Position numbers and translations under genes: made by a program. Below, piece after piece: positions 34,616 through 42,821 of a DNA stretch of 49,369 nucleotides (position 1 is the first letter of the stretch; the number at the start of each line of letters is the position of its first letter). This DNA comes from Roseibium aggregatum IAM 12614 (GTDB lineage Bacteria > Pseudomonadota > Alphaproteobacteria > Rhizobiales > Stappiaceae), in NCBI RefSeq assembly GCF_000168975.1, contig NZ_AAUW01000031.1, forward strand, positions 1-49,369, given 5' to 3'. A model generated the notes under the pieces. It saw only the letters and a program-made list of their open reading frames with translations, searched no databases and was not told the DNA's origin.

Positions 34616-35721
34616 TGGCGAAAAGTACCGAAGGCATCGACAAAGGCGGTGTGGCCGAGGAAGCTCTCCGCGAGTATTTCAAGGGCCTTGGTTCGTTTGT
34701 CCTGCGCGGAGTTCCGGTCAAGGAAGGTTCGGAGACGGTGACGGACATTGATCTATGGGTCTACACGCGATCAAGTCCACTTTCTCGCCACGTCACCATC
34801 GTCGACATCAAGAACAAAAAGCGAGGGAAGGCTTTCGAGCGAGCGATTTGGCTAAAAGGGCTGCAAGCCGCAGTGGGTGCCGACGATGCAGTCATCGCCA
34901 CGCAGGGAGCTCGAGACAGTGCATTCAAATTTGCAAATCGGCTGCAAATCAAGGTCCTCTCAAGCGGTGTCTTCGATGCGATCGTCAAACGCTACTCGAA
35001 TGACGACCAACGCTTGTCCCTGGAAGACGTCGAAGGTCAGTGGAAGAAAGTCACACTCGGCGCATCCAACGTGGCGGCTCTAATGGAAGTCGCTAGGCTC
35101 GAGGTCTCGAGAGGAATCGACTTTGCAGCTCTCAATCACTGGGTTGACGACGCTGTGCATCTGCTAAAGGAAGCACGGGATCGCGAACGTCCGATGACAG
35201 GTCCGATAACGCGTGCCTTTTACTATTGCTGCGCCCTCGTTGCGGTTGCTGCAGACTACCTCGGTCGTGAGCATGTTCTTTCCGACCCCAATGCTCGAAA
35301 AGAACATTTCCGTTCGGGCATGATCTTCGGACAGAACGACGACGCAGCTGCAAAGAGATACTTGGACTTCGCCGAAAGCGTCGCGACTGAGTTCCTGGAT
35401 CAAAGCGGTGCCGCTGCTGCCCAGATTCGGAGTGGCTTCGAGCGTGCGGCGTCGGAATTGCCAGTGGAAAGCTTGGTGGAATTTTTCTCAAAAGCCAATT
35501 CCGGTCAGGAGCTCTTCAAAGCCGCTAAGGCTTTCGAGGAAGCTGCTTTTGGAAGAACCTGCGAGCGACCGTTCGAACTGAAAAGCATCGAGGCCAAGGT
35601 TGTCATCGGACTGCTAACTGACTATGGCGGGGTTCGTCGATCGGAGGTCCTCGGCGGCTCCGAAGTTCCAGAAACAGCAAAGGCTAACAAAAGCGCGCCC
35701 CAAGGATCGTTACCTATTTAA
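34615..35721 (+). CDS. Predicted PD-(D/E)XK nuclease, unknown family
   Basis: This 368-residue protein has an N-terminal segment (about 10-110) that fits the PD-(D/E)XK nuclease fold: a helix with conserved-looking glutamates (GGVAEEALREYFKGLG), then ETVTDIDLWVY with the metal-binding aspartate, then VTIVDIKNKKRGKAFERAIW giving the D-x-K motif, and ADDAVIATQ as the following strand. The rest is largely helical with a possible ATP- or effector-independent dimer region (RAFYYCCALVAVAADYLG). I recognise no named family. It is translationally coupled to the winged-helix-like gene upstream. The catalytic assignment rests on reading the motif by eye. Confidence 0.75.
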   Translation: MAKSTEGIDKGGVAEEALREYFKGLGSFVLRGVPVKEGSETVTDIDLWVYTRSSPLSRHVTIVDIKNKKRGKAFERAIWLKGLQAAVGADDAVIATQGARDSAFKFANRLQIKVLSSGVFDAIVKRYSNDDQRLSLEDVEGQWKKVTLGASNVAALMEVARLEVSRGIDFAALNHWVDDAVHLLKEARDRERPMTGPITRAFYYCCALVAVAADYLGREHVLSDPNARKEHFRSGMIFGQNDDAAAKRYLDFAESVATEFLDQSGAAAAQIRSGFERAASELPVESLVEFFSKANSGQELFKAAKAFEEAAFGRTCERPFELKSIEAKVVIGLLTDYGGVRRSEVLGGSEVPETAKANKSAPQGSLPI

Positions 35722-35964
35722 CAACCTCGATTGTGACCAAGGCAGCGATTTCGCGGCAATCGTTCTAATATTATTCTGACGTTTCTTTTCCGCTTTGTCC
35801 CACTCACGAGGGAATGCTCGCTTAGGCGATCCAATCGTGACGCCACATTGGTGGACTGCTGATTGGCGCTGCGGCCCATGGGACAACTAAGGGTCGAAAA
35901 TTCTAGACTCGCTTGACGAATTGATGCCAGATGAAAGCATATGACATGCTGAGGGGGCATGGGC

Positions 35965-36282
35965 ATGCGGCGATGGCTAGTCGTATTGGCGGTGATATTG
36001 GTGACAGTGGTCGGTGGGGCATACCTTGCAGACGTCAGGGTGTTTGTAGTCCAGCCAATTGGCGCTGTGCCTGAGGGCGTTACTGTCGTCGTGACCGGAT
36101 CACCAGGCTTACGCTTCATCGATAGCCCTGATGCCTTCTGCCAGCGGGAGCAGGGCTACATAAACTTGCTGTGTCGCGGCATGATCGCCGGCCGTGTTGC
36201 TCAGAATGGCACTGTTCTTCTGCGTCTACCCTATAGCAGCTTCCTTTATAGTCTCAGCGGCGCTCCTCAGGTGGATCGCTAG
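35965..36282 (+). CDS. Small single-pass membrane protein, unknown
   Basis: This protein of about 105 residues starts with two basic residues and one hydrophobic segment (WLVVLAVILVTVVGGAYLA), so it is anchored in the inner membrane or exported. The remainder contains two cysteines (DAFCQREQGYINLLCRG) that could form a disulphide outside the cytoplasm. AGGGGG lies seven bases before the ATG at 35965; an ATG at 35959 is too close to that site. The stop TAG is separated by one base from the tcmP start, which suggests coupled translation. No family is recognised. The 243 bases upstream hold no gene. Confidence 0.65.
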   Translation: MRRWLVVLAVILVTVVGGAYLADVRVFVVQPIGAVPEGVTVVVTGSPGLRFIDSPDAFCQREQGYINLLCRGMIAGRVAQNGTVLLRLPYSSFLYSLSGAPQVDR

Positions 36283-36283
36283 G

Positions 36284-37189
36284 ATGAGCCGAAACTTCAA
36301 GGGCAGCAAAGACACTGGACGTAAGCTCAATGCGCTGCGCCAGTATCTACAGGCCTATTCGATCGCATTGCAGGACCAGGGATTTGCCACGATCTACATC
36401 GACGCGTTTGCCGGCTCGGGTACGCGTACGGAAACGGTTCCTGCCCTACCGTTGTTTGGGCGCGATAGCCCCGAGGAGTTGAAAACGCCTGGGTCTGCAC
36501 GCATTGCGCTCGAGGTCAACCCGCCTTTCCACACACTGGCTCTCTTTGAAGCCGACCCTGACCGATTCAAACAGTTGAGCCAGCTGCGCGCTGAACATCC
36601 AGACCGCAAAGTTGTTCTACGGCACGGCGACGCAAATGACTTCGTTCGGAGGCTCTGCAAAGGCGTACCATGGCACGCCAAGCAAAGCGGCCTAAAGGGC
36701 ATGCGTGGCGTGGTTTTCCTTGACCCCTATGGAATGGAAGTCGAGTGGAAGACTGCGGAAGCCATAGCCGCCACCGAAGCCCTTGATTGCTGGTATTTCT
36801 TCCCCCTGTCTGGCCTATATAGGAATGCTCCTCACAACCCGACCAAGCTAGATGCGTCAAAGCAGGCATCCCTCGATAGAGTGCTGGGAACCACCGACTG
36901 GAGGCAGTGCTGGTACGATCACTCAATTGCACCGGAGACATTATTCGAAACAGAAAATGAGGCGATTGTCAGAGCCGACGTCGACGCGATCGAGGTCTAT
37001 GTCGCTGAGCGACTCAGATCAATATTCAAGGGTGTCGTGTTGCCTCCTATGAGACTTCGGCACAACAGTGGGGCGCCATTGGCGTCGCTGTTTTTTGCTA
37101 TGTCAAATCAAAGCAAAAACGCCGTCGACTTGGGGACGAGGATCGCCGGTCATATCCTCAACTCAGCTAAAGTCGGCATCTCGTCATAA
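36284..37189 (+). CDS. tcmP: Three-Cys-motif partner protein TcmP
   Basis: This 301-residue protein belongs to the TcmP family, which co-occurs with three-Cys-motif (DUF5131) proteins. The N-terminal KLNALRQYLQAYSIAL and FATIYIDAFAGSGTR match the family opening. The LEVNPPFHTLALFEADPDR and GVVFLDPYGMEVEW segments look like a Rossmann-type, methyltransferase-like core (FAGSG and LDPYG). Function is unknown in the literature known to me. ATG at 36284 follows the stop of the small membrane protein gene. Its 3' end overlaps the end of the convergent three-Cys-motif gene by 40 bases. Confidence 0.88.
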   Translation: MSRNFKGSKDTGRKLNALRQYLQAYSIALQDQGFATIYIDAFAGSGTRTETVPALPLFGRDSPEELKTPGSARIALEVNPPFHTLALFEADPDRFKQLSQLRAEHPDRKVVLRHGDANDFVRRLCKGVPWHAKQSGLKGMRGVVFLDPYGMEVEWKTAEAIAATEALDCWYFFPLSGLYRNAPHNPTKLDASKQASLDRVLGTTDWRQCWYDHSIAPETLFETENEAIVRADVDAIEVYVAERLRSIFKGVVLPPMRLRHNSGAPLASLFFAMSNQSKNAVDLGTRIAGHILNSAKVGISS

Positions 37190-37911
37190 GTTCTGCCGCG
37201 CAGTTCGCGTCCAGTCGCCTTCTTATTGATGCCACCCCACTGCTTGAAGAAGAACGCAGTGTCGGTCTTGCGGCAAGCGGCTTCGACCTCATCCACCCAC
37301 GCCGGTTTCATCGGACGCGAGCCCGGGCCAGACTCACCGCCGACGATTGCCCAGTGGATGTCCCGGAGGTCAGCGCCGACAACGGAGTCGATCAACGGCT
37401 CAAATGATACGAAGCGTAACACCGCCGGCACCCGGCGTAGGTCATCGAGCCGGCCAAGCGCTCGGCCATCTTCCACACTCGTGCCCAGCCAAACGTTCGG
37501 TAGAACGGGGAAATCACCTTCACAAAGCACTTCGGCCATGCGCTCCGGCCGTTTCGTCAGGATCTGATAGGTGTGCCGCGGCGTCTGTTGCATCGTCGAC
37601 CACAGCTCGCGGATGAAATCGGTCGGCACATCTACATGGAAGAGGTCCGACATCGAATTCACGAAAACTCGGCGGGGCTTTGTCCAAGTGTGCGGAACCG
37701 AAAGAGCCTTGCGGTCAAGCACGATGTTCCCGGTCCATTTCGCGCGGCCACCGCTCTTCTGTGTGGTGCCGGCATATTTTTCGACACCCATGGCCTCAAG
37801 ACGGGCGGCCATGCGCATAGCGTAGCAATTAGTACAGCCGGCGGTGAGGATGGTGCAGCCCGCCACCGGGTTCCACGTCGAGTCCGTCCATTCGATTGCA
37901 GTGTCTGCCAT
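37150..37911 (-). CDS. Three-Cys-motif protein (DUF5131, phage Gp37/Gp68 family)
   Basis: This 253-residue protein shows the defining three-cysteine motif near the N-terminus: EWTDSTWNPVAGC, then GCTNCYA, giving C-x7-C-x2-C. The arrangement resembles a radical-SAM-like cluster-binding site, as in other Gp37/Gp68 proteins, though the reaction is unknown. Further family blocks are VFVNSMSDLFH, YQILTKRPERM, VWLGTSVED and WAIVGGESGPGSRPM. AGGAG lies eight bases before the ATG at 37911. It is convergent with and overlaps tcmP, its usual partner, which is an unusual tail-to-tail layout. Confidence 0.9.
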   Translation of the reverse strand: MADTAIEWTDSTWNPVAGCTILTAGCTNCYAMRMAARLEAMGVEKYAGTTQKSGGRAKWTGNIVLDRKALSVPHTWTKPRRVFVNSMSDLFHVDVPTDFIRELWSTMQQTPRHTYQILTKRPERMAEVLCEGDFPVLPNVWLGTSVEDGRALGRLDDLRRVPAVLRFVSFEPLIDSVVGADLRDIHWAIVGGESGPGSRPMKPAWVDEVEAACRKTDTAFFFKQWGGINKKATGRELRGRTYDEMPTLAELRI

Positions 37912-38376
37912 CCGCACGCTCCTATCTGCGAAATATGGTAATAAAAAGCGCTTAACGTTAGATGGACGATCCAAGGGGTGAGACAGTTTGAACGTTTGCA
38001 ATTAGCTTAATTGAAAAAGATCGTGTGCCCCCTCCTGCCCCCTAGCCGATGAGCCGGCTCCAACGTGAGCGGTCGGTAAACATGTGCGCCCCCATTTCGG
38101 CCGTTTGCGATCCGATCTCAAAAGCAGTCGTTCGCATTATGCAAGCTACCTCGAAATATCGCGGATATGCGAGCGTCAGCCTTTAGGAAATCGTGATGCC
38201 GCAGTTTATCCGACCCAACGACCGCTCAGAACCGCCTTCGCCAAGAGCATGACCCGTCCTATAGAGATAAACCACCGATTGAATGCAGCGCTGAAGGAAG
38301 CGTTACGCGGGGTTGGTATTATTATGCCTGATCCGTTTAAGGCATCGAGAATAAAACCTAATGCGATGAGGTGACG
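37912..38376. other. Intergenic region with one doubtful short frame
   Basis: These 465 bases hold the promoter region of the three-Cys-motif gene and the leader of the PLD-like gene. A short frame at 38249-38374 (41 residues, starting MTRPIEINHRLNAAL) ends two bases before the PLD-like start and could be a coupled leader peptide, but I see no ribosome-binding site for it and do not call it. Confidence 0.4.
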
Positions 38377-39726
38377 ATGCAACTAATGATGGGCGGCATA
38401 AACGGCAACTATCTCACCAACATCACGCTGCAGGCGACAGCTGAAACGCAAGAAGTATTGGCAGCGGTCGCCTATTCAACAGAAATGGACCTCTTGTTTG
38501 ACTGGTGTTGGGATAATGGCATTCCTCTCAAGTACTACGGTCGCCTCGACGAAGGCGTAGCCGTCAGGCCATCTATTCTTTCGGCGTTCCTCTCCCGACA
38601 GTCGGCACGTTTCCAGTGTCGTCTTGTTCAGCATCACCATGCAAAGGTCATCTGGTGGAGAGAATACGGCCTCTACATCGGTTCTGCGAACCTGACTGCG
38701 AGCGCTTGGTATAAGAATGTTGAGGTCGGATGTTTCTTTCCGGAAGCCGAGATCAACGAGGATATGGCTGCAGATATCCTCGACCTGTTCGATGTCCTCG
38801 ACCGCAATTCCAGCCCACTGACGGACGAGCTGCTAGCGGTGATGCTGAAACGCGCAAAACAGATAGCTAACTCGAAACCGGTGTCCGACGAATTCTGGAA
38901 GAGCCCTAGTTTCAATACGTGGTCAGGCCTCGTTCAGACCGGAAAGAAAAAGGCAAGTGACCGCCGACGTGAATCGTTCCTCAAGGAGTGGCATTCAACC
39001 CTGCAACAGCTTCGGGACATTGGAAATGTAGTCAGCGCGCCGGAGAATAAGCCGTCCTGGATCAACGCTGACGCCCCCGCTGGCGCCCAGGGTGACCAGT
39101 TCCTGCATGCTCATTATTACCAGCGCACCTTTGATGGACGCAGAGCCAATTACGCGGACTTCTTCGAACAAAACAAGCAAGATCGCGACGCCGCACTTCG
39201 CGAAGCTATCAATTGGTGGCGCGACCTGGCTACGGCTCCTTCAGACGAAGACATCATGTTGAACACCACGGCGCCTATGCTTCGTGCCGCGCTCACCTCA
39301 GAGGCAATCGACGAGATGGGCTATGATGGCTTCCGTGAGATTTGCATGGGTACACATGCCATCAAGGACTATGCGCGACGCGTGCCCAATAAAGCGGTGG
39401 GCCTCCTGGAAGACGGCACGAAGTATAAAATCCCCGAAAAGGTAGATGCACTTTCGAAGCGCATATGGAACGACAAGTCCGCAGGTGGTCGAAGCGTGCA
39501 GCAGCTGCTTTTGTTCATTCTTTATGGCGGGCCGGAGGCGCAGTTACCGGAGCGACTCTGGACCTCTGTTTATGACCCAAAGTGGAAGATCGAAGGATTA
39601 GGCGTCAGTGCCTTGGGCGAACTCGTCGGCTGGGCGCTGCCTGATCGTTTCCCACCTCGAAATGGTCGGACGTCGAAGTCGCTCAAATCGCTAGGATATG
39701 ACGTCACAGTCCATGTCGGCGGATAG
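38377..39726 (+). CDS. PLD-like protein with a single HKD motif
   Basis: This 449-residue protein has one phospholipase-D-superfamily motif, HHHAKVIWWREYGLYIGSANLTASAW (residues about 87-113), containing the H-x-K and GSANLT parts. The preceding strands (EVLAAVAYSTEMDLLFDWCWDNGIPLKYYGRL) fit the N-terminal PLD domain. A single HKD implies dimerisation to form the active site, as in PLD-type nucleases such as Nuc and BfiI. The large C-terminal region (about 180-449) is not recognised. AGGTGA lies five bases before the ATG at 38377. A nucleic-acid target is plausible given the neighbours, but is inference. Confidence 0.8.
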   Translation: MQLMMGGINGNYLTNITLQATAETQEVLAAVAYSTEMDLLFDWCWDNGIPLKYYGRLDEGVAVRPSILSAFLSRQSARFQCRLVQHHHAKVIWWREYGLYIGSANLTASAWYKNVEVGCFFPEAEINEDMAADILDLFDVLDRNSSPLTDELLAVMLKRAKQIANSKPVSDEFWKSPSFNTWSGLVQTGKKKASDRRRESFLKEWHSTLQQLRDIGNVVSAPENKPSWINADAPAGAQGDQFLHAHYYQRTFDGRRANYADFFEQNKQDRDAALREAINWWRDLATAPSDEDIMLNTTAPMLRAALTSEAIDEMGYDGFREICMGTHAIKDYARRVPNKAVGLLEDGTKYKIPEKVDALSKRIWNDKSAGGRSVQQLLLFILYGGPEAQLPERLWTSVYDPKWKIEGLGVSALGELVGWALPDRFPPRNGRTSKSLKSLGYDVTVHVGG

Positions 39727-40032
39727 CCAAAACGAACGTTCAATCCGCTTCAGATGATACCCAGATTGCTTGACCACAGCTGAGAGAACGCTGCGGTGCA
39801 GATACACGAGAGCATTTGAAGGTTAGCTTATGGTCGAGGGTTACCCTCAAGCTGTGTAAGTGTGATGTCGCTTAAGTAGCTTGCTCGTCCGCAAGCTGCC
39901 AGTCTCCGTACGCCACCCGACACGTACATACAATGCTGCGCAGGCCGTTTGGCTGCCGTCAGAGTGTGATGCAGCATTTTGCAACTGCATCGCCTACTTT
40001 TCCTCAACGTTCAGACTGGCTACAGGTTGCTC
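39727..40032 (+). other. Intergenic stretch, nothing recognised
   Basis: These 306 bases lie between the PLD-like and DUF3800 genes. Open frames exist, including an upstream extension of the DUF3800 frame to 39979, but their composition is not protein-like. No terminator hairpin is evident. Confidence 0.45.
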
Positions 40033-40800
40033 ATGGCATATTTTTTCTTGGACGATAGCAAGCATCACACTCGAGGATTTTCCCTTGCGGCCTTCGCCAT
40101 CTGCGAAACCGACCCACAGGCCGAACTAACCTCTGTTTTGCGTGAAAACGGGTTTGACCCATCTGTTTACGAGTTCAAGTCGTCTGCGCCGATTAAAGAC
40201 AATCCCGGCCAACAGAGACTCCGTAATCACCTAAAATGGTTTATTCGGAGAAACTGCAAGATCGCTGTCTGCGTCGTCGAAGGGGACAGAAACATTGGTC
40301 CCGCTTCCCTACGTTTGCTTCAAAAAGCTATCGCGCACAAACGATTCAAAGGGCAGCGACACGAGGTCTATTTTGACCAAGGACTGTTTTCTTCAAGGCA
40401 AACGGCGCAGAGAATTGCAAGCGAGTGCGTGGGCCTGGAAAAATGCAGTTTTAATTTCGAGCAGGATTCAAGGTCCGTTGCGGGCATTCAAGTTGCTGAT
40501 CTGGTAGCCCACTTATGCGGGACACTGCTATTGGATGCGCTGGGGCATATCGATAAGAAGGTGAAGATCAAGAATTCAGGCTATCCGCAAGACCTGGATA
40601 TCGAGTTGGGTTTCGAACTTTGGGCCGACTTACGCTATGAATTTTTGAGCGTAGCCAAGCCAAATCCTGACGATGAGTTTGATATGTCAGTTGTCGCTGT
40701 AGAGCCTCATGGCCTGTTCATTCACGAGAGCGTTAGTGAACCGGTTGCGGAAGCTGCGCGCAAGCGATTTGGCGAAATGTATCTCGGCTGCATCCACTGA
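40033..40800 (+). CDS. DUF3800 domain protein
   Basis: This 255-residue protein matches the DUF3800 family by its opening MAYFFLDDSKHHTRGFSLAAFAI, with the family's conserved aspartates and serine, and by the late SVAGIQVADLVAHLCG block with a conserved D. DUF3800 proteins are thought to have an RNase H-like fold and are common in phage and defence loci; their activity is not established to my knowledge. AGG lies seven bases before the ATG at 40033. It is the last gene of the island before phage sequence begins. Base composition is lower in G+C than the flagellar region. Confidence 0.8.
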   Translation: MAYFFLDDSKHHTRGFSLAAFAICETDPQAELTSVLRENGFDPSVYEFKSSAPIKDNPGQQRLRNHLKWFIRRNCKIAVCVVEGDRNIGPASLRLLQKAIAHKRFKGQRHEVYFDQGLFSSRQTAQRIASECVGLEKCSFNFEQDSRSVAGIQVADLVAHLCGTLLLDALGHIDKKVKIKNSGYPQDLDIELGFELWADLRYEFLSVAKPNPDDEFDMSVVAVEPHGLFIHESVSEPVAEAARKRFGEMYLGCIH

Positions 40801-40825
40801 GTTTGGCAGCGGCCGCCCGGTCGGG

Positions 40826-40872
40826 TGATCACGCGTAACGCAAATCCGCCAATCGGATCACGGCCAGCGCGC
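40826..40872. repeat. Candidate phage right-end sequence
   Basis: A TG dinucleotide begins TGATCACGCGTAACGC, and the GATCACG element recurs at 40855. Short repeated binding motifs behind a terminal TG are what a Mu-type end would show. No matching end or 5-bp target duplication can be checked within the window, so this is speculative. Confidence 0.25.
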
Positions 40873-40929
40873 TATCACCATAAGGCGGCTCGCACTGACC
40901 TTGTCCGGAGAAACTTCGCACCAATGGTC

Positions 40930-41328
40930 TTACGCCGCCCTCTTCCCCTCCCTCAACTTCGCCCGCATCCGGAACGCCGTCCTCTCCGACACCCCGGCCT
41001 TCCGCGCCGCCTGCCTGGCACTCACCCCATTTTCCAGCTCGGTGATCAGAACCCGACGCGCCTGCGCCATCGGCCCGCTCGCCCCCAGCGGGATCACGAT
41101 ATGCCGCGCGCCGGCTTCGCGGTGCTCTGCCGAGAGCGTCCGGAAATACTCGCAGATCAGATCCGCCGCCTCGCGGCCGACCGTTTGCACCAACCAGTGA
41201 TCATCCTCAGCGCGTGCCGGTATGTTGATCCTGGTCCCGCCCACCTGATCGGCTATGGCGAGCGCTGCCGGGATACCGGCAACGTCTGCGATTTCACCAA
41301 GGACACCAGGAAGAAGGTCATCGTGCAT
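40930..41328 (-). CDS. Mor/C-family activator, probable late activator C
   Basis: This 132-residue protein is a paralogue of the Mor-family protein at 41761-42204. Shared blocks include TRINIPARAEDDHWLVQTVGREAADLICEYF and the C-terminal helix-turn-helix SARQAARKAGVSERTAFRMRAK. In Mu, Mor activates the middle promoter that drives C, and C then activates late promoters. The position here, after mor and beyond a 432-base gap, matches C. GGAG lies nine bases before the ATG at 41328. No late phage gene follows, so any activator role toward phage late promoters has no visible target. Confidence 0.85.
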   Translation of the reverse strand: MHDDLLPGVLGEIADVAGIPAALAIADQVGGTRINIPARAEDDHWLVQTVGREAADLICEYFRTLSAEHREAGARHIVIPLGASGPMAQARRVLITELENGVSARQAARKAGVSERTAFRMRAKLREGKRAA

Positions 41329-41406
41329 CGGACGGGCTCCGTTCTGACTGAGGAAAGCCGCAAACGGGGCGGTCCCGATTGCGATGCCAGAACGTTAGCG
41401 GACGGA

Positions 41407-41437
41407 TGACAGGTGTCAGGGCTGACGATCGTCAGCC
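41407..41437 (-). promoter_or_regulatory. Candidate middle promoter operator: TGAC/GTCA half-site array
   Basis: Four half-sites alternate with exact 8-base steps: TGAC 41407, GTCA 41415, TGAC 41423, GTCA 41431. The right pair forms a perfect 18-bp palindrome, GGCTGACGATCGTCAGCC (41420-41437). A TAACGT hexamer at 41393-41398 on the minus strand could be the -10, which puts the palindrome centre near -43, as for the Mor site in the Mu middle promoter. The rest of the gene-free 41329-41760 region shows nothing clear. Confidence 0.6.
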
Positions 41438-41760
41438 ATAGCCGATGAATTCACGAATTTGGGAGTGACTTGACCGTATCAGACCGGATTTCAGGGCGCC
41501 AGATGACAATTGCAGTTGAGGTTGGGGAGCAGGATCAAAATTAAACGGGCATTAAACAGCACAGAGCGCCTTCAATAAATTTCATAGGGCGTTGAACGTC
41601 TGCACTCTCAAGCGGCCTCCTCGGCGATTTTTTCGGGGGTGTTTGTCTGCAGGCACAGTGCTGCCTTTTAGCCGGCATTTGCCAGATCCAGAAAATCAAG
41701 GCATCTTTGTTGAGTGACGGCGCAAAGTCGATGGTGCCGGTCAAATGCGACCGCGAGGGG

Positions 41761-42204
41761 TCACGTCCTCCCGTCACTTACCTTCCCCCTCACCTGCAGG
41801 AACAACTCGCCCTGGCCATCATCGGCGGCGCGTCGGCGCGCGCGCATACGGAATGCCGCCCGCTCTGAGACCCCGGCACGCCGGGCAGCTTCTCTGGCAC
41901 TGGTGCCAGCTTCCAGTTCCCGGGCCAGGCGCTGACGGGCCTTAGCCAGGCAGCCGGTGGGGCCGCGGGGAATGATCACATGACTGGCGCCGCTCTCCTG
42001 GCCATCTGGCCTCAGAATACGGAAGTGGTCGCAGATCCTGTCAGCTGCGTCCCGGCCAACCGTCTCCACCAGCCAATGCTGATCATGTGCCCGTGCTGGG
42101 ATAGAGACCCGCGTGCCGCCGACCCGCTCGGCAATGGCCAGGGCAGCCGACAGCCCGACGATCCTGGCGAGATCGCCGAGCAGGCCCGGGAGCTCATCAT
42201 TCAC
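41761..42204 (-). CDS. mor: Middle operon regulator Mor
   Basis: This 147-residue protein is a Mor-type transcription activator of Mu-like phages. An N-terminal dimerisation domain contains SIPARAHDQHWLVETVGRDAADRICDHF, and the C-terminal helix-turn-helix is SAREAARRAGVSERAAFRMRAR. A basic and glycine-rich tail follows. It starts with GTG at 42204, overlapping the gemA stop by four bases (GTGA), so it is translated from the early transcript. Its likely target is the palindromic array between it and the C-like gene. Confidence 0.88.
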   Translation of the reverse strand: MNDELPGLLGDLARIVGLSAALAIAERVGGTRVSIPARAHDQHWLVETVGRDAADRICDHFRILRPDGQESGASHVIIPRGPTGCLAKARQRLARELEAGTSAREAARRAGVSERAAFRMRARRRAADDGQGELFLQVRGKVSDGRT

Positions 42205-42821
42205 CGCTTACATGTCCTGAGCAAAGTGCCCAGGGCGTTCATCGCAGATATCCAGTCGGCAGATGTCTGCTGAGACACGTCTGTGTGCCCGCTGCGCTCA
42301 AGAAGATAGGCCGTCAGAGTGCTGACTGGCGTGCGATCCCGTTTGACCAGTTCCGACCAGATGTGACGGCACACCTGGAAACGATGGTCGTTGTGAAGAG
42401 CCGGCTGGTTATGATCCCTGGTGAAGAGATCAGGGTTGCCGGTTTCCCTGCGGATCCAGAGTTTCAGGGCATCGAGTGCCTTGTTGGCGTCCGCCGGGTC
42501 CTGCAGGAACCGGTGATGGTCCAGTCCGGTCTGCCGGCGCAGGAACGCGACCATCGCCTTGTCGGACCGCTCATTGACGACCCCGAGATTATAGCCGGCA
42601 ATCCAGAGCGCCTGCAGCTTCTTGGCAAAGGTCCCGGCGACCGTCTGACTGACTTGCCTGGGAGCAATCGCTTCAAGCGCGGAGATCACCTTGAGCTGTT
42701 CAACCTCGCTCATGCCTTTCGATGACCGCTTGCCGGTCTCCCGTTCCAGGATGTCCCGATAGGTGTCATCGTCGAGCCGGGCTTTGGATTTCAGGACATG
42801 GATCTTGGCGAGTGCGGTCAT
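42201..42821 (-). CDS. gemA: GemA-like regulatory protein (DUF1018)
   Basis: This 206-residue protein matches the Mu GemA/DUF1018 family in its N-terminal half: LAKIHVLKSKARLDDDTYRDILERETGKRSSKGMSEVEQLKVI, then LQALWIAGYNLGVVNERSDKAMVAFLRRQTG. In Mu, the Gem products modulate host gene expression. The C-terminal half (about 130-206) is helical and less familiar. ATG overlaps the previous stop as ATGA, and the stop overlaps mor in the same way, so it lies inside a tightly coupled early operon immediately before mor, as in Mu. Confidence 0.88.
   Translation of the reverse strand: MTALAKIHVLKSKARLDDDTYRDILERETGKRSSKGMSEVEQLKVISALEAIAPRQVSQTVAGTFAKKLQALWIAGYNLGVVNERSDKAMVAFLRRQTGLDHHRFLQDPADANKALDALKLWIRRETGNPDLFTRDHNQPALHNDHRFQVCRHIWSELVKRDRTPVSTLTAYLLERSGHTDVSQQTSADWISAMNALGTLLRTCKR

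Noticed and set aside
38084..38374. 96-codon frame before the PLD-like gene
   Set aside because: Upstream half has shadow-like composition and no ribosome-binding site; only a doubtful 41-codon tail remains.
41541..41777. 78-codon minus-strand frame between mor and the C-like gene
   Set aside because: Overlaps the end of mor, lacks a ribosome-binding site and has no recognisable segments.
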